Assembly (NCBI GenBank): GCA_017163975.1
Contig: JAFFSR010000397.1
Location: 1,741,501-1,805,500 of the forward strand
DNA: 64,000 nt
Direction of reading: 5' to 3'
Source: Anastatus disparis
Taxonomy: Eukaryota; Arthropoda; Insecta; Hymenoptera; Eupelmidae
The position numbers were made by a program, and so were the translations under genes. Positions 57,060 to 64,000 of this stretch are shown one piece after another. Within the stretch, counting starts at the first letter, position 1. Every line of letters starts with the position of its first letter. Under the pieces are notes generated by a model, which worked only from the letters and a program-made list of their open reading frames with translations, did not search any database and was not told the DNA's origin.

Positions 57060-58190
57060 TTAATTAATAAATATCAAGCCGTGGCGTTTGATGGCTGGAA
57101 GACTGCCAAGGAGGGAGGGATTAAGATCCGCTGTCGAAAAACCAGTGAATTGTCGTTTAGCCTCAAACACCTTATGCACCAGGTTTTCCTCAGAAAGTTT
57201 AACCAGCAATGAGAACGGACCCCCCGGGCCACCATTGATCCCACGATCTGCAGACACCTCGTTTACATCATCATGTTTAGCGATTTTCTTAACTGAGATT
57301 ACATTTGTACGCTTGATTGCCGGAAGAATGGTACCAAGAACGGCACACGCGTAATCATCAGGCCCAACATTAACTGCTGAACAGTCAAACTCGCCAGAGA
57401 TCACCAATGTACCGCTCCCAGAGCCACACTCCGTCTCAACTTGACGAGGTGCCTCCTCACTAATTACAGTATGAGTGTGTGGTGTTTGTGGCATTTCTAC
57501 AGATTTAGATGTGTGTAATGTATGCTCATTCATTCCCTTGAGATCCGCGACGGCCTGCGCCACGCCAGCTACCCCGGTTGTAAGGTCAAAGAAACCCCTG
57601 TCCACTCCGTGAAACTCGTTATTAAGAAAAGTTTGAATATTATCAAATTTACAACTAATTGTTTTATTATATGTTTCAATTTTATTATTCAGAGCGGACA
57701 AGAAATTCCTTTCCGAAGTGACTATTATTTCCCTAAGTTTGCGATTTTCCTCTAACAGCTGCATCTGCCCAATTTCTAATTTTTTAATATATTCATTCTG
57801 TGTATCAATTTTGGACACAATATCCCGCAGGCCTTTGTCAAAATTTTTAACTTGGCTCTCTACAGCCAAAAATCGATCAAAAGGATTTAATATTGTGTCA
57901 AGCCTGCCAGATAGTGCGCCCTCTAGAGCAGATACAGCTGCCTGCAATGAGGAAGAATCTAAGTCACCTCTGACTACATCAGAATTATTTTTCATAAAAT
58001 TATTACTATTATTATTATTACTCGGGGCAGCGAGCGCAGCGCCACCTCCCAATAGTTTATCAGATAAAGGCATACTTATTCTACTTCTCCCTCCATCCGC
58101 CGTGGCACCGCTGTTGTTGGACAAAGTTTGCGATGATAAAGTAGTTTCCACTCTTTCAGGCTGCTTCTGTGAGGTGTTGACAGATGTCAC
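57060..58190 (-). CDS. LINE ORF1, main part
   Basis: The 376-codon frame has a Ser/Asn-rich N-terminus, a coiled coil (about residues 100-190, e.g. LEIGQMQLLEENRKLREIIV) and a C-terminal basic segment (SLLVKLSEENLVHKVFEAKR) resembling the RNA-binding end of CR1-type ORF1. It is the downstream part of an ORF1 whose zinc-finger start lies at 58429-58265 in another frame. Confidence 0.8.
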   Translation of the reverse strand: MTSVNTSQKQPERVETTLSSQTLSNNSGATADGGRSRISMPLSDKLLGGGAALAAPSNNNNSNNFMKNNSDVVRGDLDSSSLQAAVSALEGALSGRLDTILNPFDRFLAVESQVKNFDKGLRDIVSKIDTQNEYIKKLEIGQMQLLEENRKLREIIVTSERNFLSALNNKIETYNKTISCKFDNIQTFLNNEFHGVDRGFFDLTTGVAGVAQAVADLKGMNEHTLHTSKSVEMPQTPHTHTVISEEAPRQVETECGSGSGTLVISGEFDCSAVNVGPDDYACAVLGTILPAIKRTNVISVKKIAKHDDVNEVSADRGINGGPGGPFSLLVKLSEENLVHKVFEAKRQFTGFSTADLNPSLLGSLPAIKRHGLIFIN

Positions 58191-58429
58191 TTTCGAGTCA
58201 GTTCTTGATGGTGTAGAGGCACTGATTGGCTGATTAGGAGCAGCTTTGCGTGCGACCTGTAGACTCCATTGGCCTTGATGCTTCTACCGGCAGACGACCT
58301 TGAATTGTTTCTTATTTTTTCCATGCATCTTTTGCACTCGTATTTTGTGCCACTTTCCATTTTTGAGCGAGTCATGCATTTCGCATCACAGCGCTGCCGG
58401 CATGTAAAACACAAATGGAGCTTTGCCAT
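58187..58429 (-). pseudogene. LINE ORF1 start with Cys-rich finger (frameshifted)
   Basis: ATG 58429 opens MAKLHLCFTCRQRCDAKCMT and ends the finger at YECKRCMEKI, a Cys-rich PHD-like motif as in CR1-group ORF1. Near 58265 the frame must shift by one base to continue as ARKAAPNQPISAST and join the main ORF1. A one-base indel is the simplest explanation. Confidence 0.72.
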
Positions 58430-58560
58430 GCCTTATTTATCATTAATGGATAACTTACAGATCGCACAACTGTCCATAACTCCAACCTCTTGTGTATACT
58501 CCTTAAAGGGTAAGGTAAACTTCTATATTATTGGTCGAGAAGTAGGTTGAGAAATCAGCC

Positions 58561-59376
58561 ACCAGGATCTCTGCCTGCAGATGAAAATTGCCTCCCAACT
58601 AACCTCAAAACTGCAACAATTCTAACCTCCAAAGTGCAGCGTCCTGATGTAAATTATGAGATAAAATGCAAGGACCGCCAATAAAACTGATGATTTATAG
58701 CTGAAACGGTGCCTTGCAAATAGAGCGTGCAAGAATCTGTAAGAAAAACGCCCTAGGGCACAAAAATGCAGTACCAGAACAAAAACAACAAGAGTGAAAA
58801 ATAAAGCATGTTTAACTACTTACAGATGGAGAGAGAGGATTACCAAAATGGAATTGAAACAGCCAAAGGCAATATTAATGGAAAGTTTACTTCAAATTTT
58901 ACTTTGCGGATATCACATAAGAGTTTGATAATTACATAAGTTCTCGTACTAGGATATACAATTAAGTACAATAATCCTTAAATATTTAAAATTTTCACCA
59001 AAAAATTTGTTGATAAAGATTCACATTAATTGAATTTGATATAAATTAGAAAATGATTTCATAGTTTGTCAAATAAACTAGTGACTTATTAAATTATTTT
59101 GTTTCTACTATCTATCACTTGATGTTCAATACAATATTATTAGTTGACGAGTGTTTTAATATCAAAAGATACAAAATAAATGTTAGTTAGATTGCAAAAA
59201 AAAAAATTTAAACAGGTAAATAGGTATCATATAGTTAATAGGCACTATCCAATTGGTATAAATAAAATTTTTTTCGTTCAGCTTCTAAATTCATAAATAT
59301 TCTGATTACATATTCTTTTTCTTAAACAGTCATATTATATTTATCTTTGAGAAAAACTATTTTTTCGCTGAGTTTA
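58561..59376. other. Non-coding; LINE 5' UTR then AT-rich spacer
   Basis: GC-moderate sequence to about 58870 is probably the LINE 5' UTR. After that it is AT-rich with no feature I can support. Confidence 0.45.
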
Positions 59377-59729
59377 CCCTACTGAAAAATCTCAGGTGAG
59401 AAATCACCTGATTTCTCAGGTGATAAATCATGCCAAAATCTCATGTGACGATTTTTTTGGTTTTTACACGTTTCAAACCATGCTTAGTCAATTGCGAACT
59501 ATTTTTGAAAATTTTAGAAAATTTTTTGTAAAATGAGTCAAAATTTTTTCTAAGACCAAATTTTAAAAAAATTTTCTAAGTTCAAATTTTTCAAAAATTT
59601 TCACAAATAGTTCGCAATCGACTAAGTATGCTTTGAAACATGTAAAAACCAAAAAAATCGTCACATGAGATTTTGGCATGATTAATCACCTGAGAAATCA
59701 GGTGATTTCTCACCTGAGATTTTTTAAGG
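59377..59729. mobile_element. Foldback MITE F, copy 1
   Basis: The arms begin CCCTACTGAAAAATCTCAGG and are inverted over about 150 bp each (TCAGGTGAGAAATCACCTGA, CATGCCAAAATCTCATGTGA, TCAATTGCGAACTATTTTTG). A second copy lies at 61880-62224. The right terminus here has decayed (TTTTTTAAGGAT). Nearly the whole element can fold into one hairpin. Confidence 0.88.
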
Positions 59730-59983
59730 ATTTCATTTTTAAAATTTATAAATAATTATGGTATTTCGTATAAGAAAAAGACACTTGTACTTTTTGTATG
59801 GTTATCTTACAATTTTTATAAACATCACAAAAGGCTCTTTTTTATTCATATCAAATGTCATTATTAAATTAATTTTTGCAATATTTTCTTTTTTATTAAG
59901 ACTTCAATTGTATTCAATTTTATAAAAAGGAGCAATAACATTTATTTTAAAATAACAAAGTTGATTTCAAATTTATTAAATTA

Positions 59984-60165
59984 AACTTTATCTTGAAAAA
60001 CAATAGTAAACTCCAAATATGCCAGGTGGATGATGATAAGTGCAATGACAACAATAAAAAATATATTATAATATTTCTGCCTGCTGTATGACTGGATGCT
60101 GGACCACAGTGAAGCTAAAAGTATAACATTTCAATGTTATTTTAAAAATTATATTTTTTATCATG
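59984..60165. repeat. Dispersed repeat R, copy 2
   Basis: It is homologous to 53017-53200 in the same orientation (CTCCAAATATGCCAGGTGGA, GCTGGACCACAGTGAAGCTA). The LINE lies between the two copies. Confidence 0.8.
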
Positions 60166-60531
60166 TACAAAAAAGTCACTTTTGTAATTCTTATAGCTTT
60201 TATATAGTTGCTCACTACAATCACTTTTTTTTAAATAAACTTGATAAATATATATTTGTAACTACAATTTATCGAGGACATCAAAAACTTAAGATAAACT
60301 ACAACAAAGTAAGGAATTATAGAATTGCAAATTGTAAAAAAAAAATCAACTTAATGTGCATAAGGCAATCGTAGCGTCTCATAATACTACATTTCTTAAA
60401 AAGTTTTATTGATTGTTTATAATTACCAGATTGAATTAAATAAAAAATTTAATAAATTGATTTTCTTAAATAATCATTATTAAATCTTGTTCGAATAAAA
60501 CATAAAAAAAAATAACCAAAAAATAATACTT

Positions 60532-60780
60532 ACCTCGTTTTATACTTTGATGACAATAATCAAATTGGAAGTAAATCAAAAGAGAAAATTCCGCGAGTTG
60601 AAAAACAAAAGAATTTCGCAATACGCGCGATCGCGATACAATAAAGCTACTTGCGAAATAAGGAATGACAACGACGGGTCGGATCGCAGACCGCATGATT
60701 ATAAATGTTGCTAACTGCCAAAAACATTGAAAAATTCTTGCTCCTTCTTGGACGTCCTGAAGTTGGTTGTTGGACGACAT
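60532..60780 (-). CDS. Possible small exon of unknown gene
   Basis: ATG 60780 opens MSSNNQLQDVQEGARIFQCF and the frame runs to a strong splice donor, ACGAG|GTAAGTAT, at 60531. The DNA is GC-richer than its surroundings (60600-60780). The middle is hydrophobic (IIMRSAIRPVVVIPYFASSF). I do not recognise the protein. It may equally be the 5' part of a host transcript, non-coding leader, or chance. Confidence 0.25.
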
Positions 60781-61392
60781 AGGCTACATTCCCTACCCAA
60801 CACTGGTAATAAGTCCTTAGTTTTTCAGATCATAACCTCACTCTTTTACGTGGCACTAAAATACAGATGATATTTATTCCTACTCCTTTCATTATTGCTA
60901 AACTTAGTTGGTAATGATTCCAAATGTTTTCAGTAGCCGTTTACACGTTTTTCTCTCCGTGTATGAGATTGATGGATACTAAAAACATCAAAAATAGAGT
61001 TACAGGATTATACAAAAGGTGTAAACCTAGTTTAAATAGTGTACATTATTCGTTACCCATGAACAGATGTAAAATTACTATAAAAATATCACGAAAAGAT
61101 TAAAAGTTGTGGACATAGGCTTATTTACATCGTTGAAAATTGCACATTATTTTACAGAGTTTAATGATACATAGACATTGATTTATGAGTATTTTTTCGC
61201 TTAGATTGCAAATTTTTAAAATTTTAGATTACATAGTTGCAAAAAATCATATGATGATGTTTGCAAGTATTGTGTTAGTCCTAAAAGGCAAATGCTTTTG
61301 ATACATGAAATTTTTTGGATTTTTTAATTTTCTACTATTTTTTGATACCCACAGAATGGTGGAAAACTTGTGAATCCAAAAAATTTTACAAA
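60781..61392. other. Non-coding spacer
   Basis: No supported feature is visible. Confidence 0.45.
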
Positions 61393-61593
61393 CTAAAAGC
61401 GTAATTTATAAACTACAAAATGAAAATTTAGCCTAACCTTCGTAGACGCCTTATTGTATTTAATTCTCTGAAACTTATACATTGGGCAGTACCACAGAAT
61501 GTGATCCAAATCTTGCTCTGCTGTGTTAAATTGACACGTTGCGTTTTTAAGAAGAGGCTGAACTATCTGTCTTTGTCCAATAGTGTTTTTCAT
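61393..61593 (-). pseudogene. LINE C-terminal Cys-His fragment
   Basis: QPLLKNATCQFNTAEQDLDH followed by ILWYCPMYKFQR matches the C..C-like..DHILW.CP..R tail found after RNase H in many LINEs. It is a fragment only. Confidence 0.65.
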
Positions 61594-61610
61594 TTTTTAT
61601 GTAAACACCA

Positions 61611-61859
61611 TTGGCTGTAACACGAAAAATATGGCAACTCCCGCTAGATACTAGTATAATGGTTAAATTTTATAATAAGAACAAAATAATTTAATCCTGT
61701 AGTTTTTGAATAATATGAGACCTACCAAAAAAGATAAGATTTTAGATTTCCAATAGGTTTCATATTATTCAAAAAGCACGTGATAAAATTATTTTGTTCT
61801 TATTGTAAAATTTATCTATTATCTAGCGTGAGCTGTCACTTTTTTAGTGTTACAGCCAA
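61611..61859. mobile_element. Foldback MITE G
   Basis: The arms TTGGCTGTAACACGAAAAA and its inverted partner (TTTTTTAGTGTTACAGCCAA) extend inward about 110 bp, including AAGAACAAAATAATTT and TTTTTGAATAATATGA. No coding capacity. Confidence 0.85.
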
Positions 61860-61879
61860 TAGTGTTTATATAAATGATG

Positions 61880-62224
61880 CCCTACTAAAAAATCTCAGGT
61901 GAGAAATCACTTGATTTCTCAGGTGATTAATCATGCCAAAATCTCATGTGATAATTTTTTTGGTTTTTACACGTTTCAAACCATGCTTAGTCAATTGCGA
62001 ACTATTTTTGAAAATTTTTGAAAAATGGAACTTAGAAAATTTTTTGTAAAATTAGTCAAAATTTTTTCTAAGACCAAATTTTTAAAAAATTTTCAAAAAT
62101 AGTTCGCAATTGACTAAGTATGGTTTGAAACGTGTAAGAACCAAAAAAATCGTCACATGAGATTTTGGCATGATTAATCACCTGAGAAATCAGGTGATTT
62201 CTCACCTGAGATTTTTTAGTAGGG
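61880..62224. mobile_element. Foldback MITE F, copy 2
   Basis: It begins CCCTACTAAAAAATCTCAGG and ends with its complement (TTTTTTAGTAGGG), with intact termini. It is about 90% identical to copy 1 at 59377-59729. Confidence 0.92.
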
Positions 62225-62360
62225 AAAACACTATTTGACAAGGACAGATAGTTGGGTCTGCTCTTAACAATAAGTTTTATGCGTGTCAAGGACGCTTTCA
62301 GGTTGTAATGACTGCTGCGGCAACTATTTATCGTAAATATGTTTGCTCTATTTAAGTAAT

Positions 62361-62813
62361 AATTGAGGGGCTACATGGAATAAGAGGGTCAACTTAACCA
62401 CTTTTTCAAAAATCAAGAAAATGGAATCTACAGCCCGTAATTCATCTTTTATAGATAAAAAATTTTTTTACAGATATTGTAATATAGATACGTGGTGGTT
62501 AAAATAGGGTTTTCTTATTTCGTACGATATTTAATAATTATAATAAAGTTATATTTGTATGTTTCCACGATATTTCTTGTGTATTTTTAAAAAAATTCAA
62601 ACAATATTCGGAATAAGGGGCTCTCTATTTTTTCAATAATCAATAACTATTTTATTATACGTTAAATTGACTGCAATTATTTATTTTATTTTTTAAAGTT
62701 CATAAAATTTTATCAAAATTGTTCATATAAGTATTAAGTAATTGAGTTTTTTTTTAATTATCTCAAAGCTAACTTTTTCAACTTAACCCCTTATTCCAAA
62801 CCGCCCCTCAATT
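62361..62813. mobile_element. MITE H (AATTGAGGGGC ends)
   Basis: AATTGAGGGGCTACATGGAA is inverted at the right end (TTCCAAACCGCCCCTCAATT). AATAAGRGG and CAACTTAACC motifs also pair. It is non-coding. Confidence 0.82.
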
Positions 62814-63179
62814 GTAAAACCAGAGCATGTTTTAGCTGTTATAAAAGTGTTTGAAATAGTCTGTTCTCTTTGTTAGACTCTGTACTAGAATTTTAGTAGG
62901 TAGATTTGTAAGCATTTGTCTTAAACTTTTGCTTTAGGTATGAAAATGAAACAAGATAGAGGTGTTTGGCTATGCTATTTGTTTGCGCTGATTCCAATGT
63001 GTGCTGGAATCGATCCAAACTAAAAAGTTTGTTATTATTTTTACTTTTTTTGTAAGAAATTTTTCTTTTTATTTCTAGCGTAAAATGATCTATTTCTATG
63101 TCGATTTTTATGGATTCTAGGTCAGTGAAAACAATTATATTGGTATGTGTGTTGTTTAGTGTGTTATTGCCCGGTCAAA

Positions 63180-63503
63180 AAAAAACATCTATAAATATAG
63201 CTAAAAATATAGATAAAGAAAATACAGCTATATTGATGTGTATCATAGCTACATTCATGAGTTTTTTTTAGCTATATATCTATGAGAAATATAGCTAGAT
63301 TTTCAGCTACATTTCTTGCTATAATGGGCTAAAATAGGGATCATACCTATAAAGATAGGGAAAAATATTGCTAAAAATCTAGCTATATTTCTCATAAATA
63401 TGCAGCTAAAAAAACACGTAAATATAGCTGTAATACACAATGTAGCTATATTTTTACCTATATTTTTTAGCTATATTTATAGATGTTTTTTTTTTTTGCA
63501 GGG
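63180..63503. mobile_element. MITE I (CCCKG ends, AATATAGCTA interior)
   Basis: Inverted ends read CCCGGTCAAAAAAAAACATC and CCCTGCAAAAAAAAAAAACA. Both continue into ATCTATAAATATAGCTAAAA. The interior repeats AATATAGCT/AGCTATATT in both directions. It interrupts the LINE RNase H coding sequence. Confidence 0.85.
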
Positions 63504-63950
63504 TATAGTACAATGTCCAAATTTCTATAGTGTTGGCAGTAAAAATAGAGGTGGCATTATTTATGCTTCTTTGTTTTATTATGTCTAAGTTGTTTGATAA
63601 GCAGGCGGTGCCTACAGGATTGCCATATTTAATCATTCTAGCATCTGTGTACATAGTTATTGCGTGTTCTTGTTCGAAAAAACTGGCTAATACTATATTG
63701 GGGTCTTTGACTTTTCTGAAAATTGTTCCAAGTTGTGTGTTTATTTCTATATGGTGAATTAAAGTTTCGTGATTTGCAAGATATATATCGAAGTGATTTT
63801 TAGTTTTTATTATATTTTTCATGGACATTATTTCATGAACGCATTCTAACAACTTACTTTTATTTTTTGATTTTTTAAAAATTTGAGAGGAGCTGTATAT
63901 CGGAGTTTTATGTACAGAAAGATTTGAATTTATAAGAATTTTTGATATTC
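63504..63950 (-). pseudogene. LINE RNase H domain fragment
   Basis: The frame includes ITMYTDARM (first acidic residue of RNase H), VGTACLSNNLDIIKQRSINN and ATSIFTANTIEIWTLYYTL, typical of LINE RNase H. It runs into MITE I at 63503, and the remaining codons of the open frame are MITE sequence. Upstream (63853-63950) the frame continues with a KTPIYSSSQIFKKSK segment. Confidence 0.65.
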
Positions 63951-64000
63951 AATTAAGGCATAAATATCTTACTCTGTCTTGCATATAGATAATATTTTAG

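Larger units (their letters stand above)
53332..58560 (-). mobile_element. Non-LTR retrotransposon (CR1/Jockey group)
   Basis: On the minus strand: ORF1 (58429-57060, frameshifted), ORF2 (57024-54292), a 3' tail and a terminal (TATATC)n microsatellite (53332-53358) in place of poly-A, as in CR1-like LINEs. The 5' limit is uncertain. The start of the endonuclease is missing between ORF1 and ORF2, and a 390-bp palindrome overlaps the end of ORF2, so this copy is inactive. Confidence 0.85.
61393..64000 (-). mobile_element. RNase H-bearing LINE remnant, cut up by MITEs
   Basis: Going down the minus strand: pre-RNase H and RNase H (63950-63504), its continuation (63179-63060, INNTHTNIIVFTDLESIKI-like sequence with differences), an HYNLKASLTRIKLI segment (about 62320-62260), and a C-terminal Cys-His motif (61593-61393). 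The pieces are in collinear order, separated by MITEs at 63180-63503, 62361-62813, 61880-62224 and 61611-61859. It extends beyond the window. An RNase H plus a Cys-His tail suggests the I group of LINEs. Confidence 0.7.

Noticed and set aside
57088..58550. Plus-strand frames opposite LINE ORF1, including a 171-codon one
   Set aside because: They are antisense to a frame with coiled-coil and Cys-finger features and show no motifs of their own.

Overview
This is an AT-rich insect-type nuclear segment made almost entirely of transposable elements inserted into one another. I see no rRNA, tRNA, CRISPR array or clear host gene. The retroelement types (CsRn1-like and other Ty3/Gypsy, BEL/Pao, CR1/Jockey-group LINE), Helitrons, short spliceosomal introns and many AT-rich TIR elements fit an arthropod. 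A hymenopteran is my guess and is not proven by the sequence.

Layout. 1-4650: a piggyBac-like MITE (428-782), a CCCTGGTA-ended element (1611-3011) and AT-rich DNA. 4655-24409: giant TIR element M1 (TA target duplication). It is split by a CsRn1-like LTR retrotransposon (5190-18138, ATTT duplication), which is itself split inside pol by a 7.7-kb Academ-like DNA transposon (10034-17750, AAT duplication, TIRs of about 950 bp). M1 is also split by a Helitron (20720-23300) carrying two MITEs. 25070-29792: a second Helitron with a decayed helicase gene, interrupted by giant TIR element M3 (25381-28584, TG duplication). 29793-31097: LTR and inverted-repeat debris. 31100-52630: giant TIR element M2 (TA duplication). 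It holds a solo-LTR-like block, a minus-strand Ty3/Gypsy element with gag and pol, a BEL/Pao element (44511-50416, ACACT duplication) inside that, and a foldback element (51318-52575). 53332-58560: a minus-strand LINE. 59377-64000: MITEs and an RNase H-type LINE cut up by several of them.

The most unusual observation is that M1, M2 and M3 have the same build after their insertions are removed. Each is about 3-4 kb, with inverted ends, AT-rich tandem arrays that echo the end sequence, and one GC-richer core. In all three cores a CTCGSAAGYGG box lies exactly 31 bp upstream of a TATATAAG box, with a CTCF-like CCRSNNGGTGRC motif further upstream. M1 and M3 share little at their termini, so this looks like a shared promoter or boundary cassette in otherwise different non-autonomous transposons.

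The second highlight is the Academ-like (AcademX-type) transposon. It is structurally complete and encodes, over four exons, N-terminal Cys/His fingers, a DDE-type core, an XPG/PIN-like nuclease and a C-terminal Cys-rich domain. Three apparent one-base losses, all in A-runs, break its frame.
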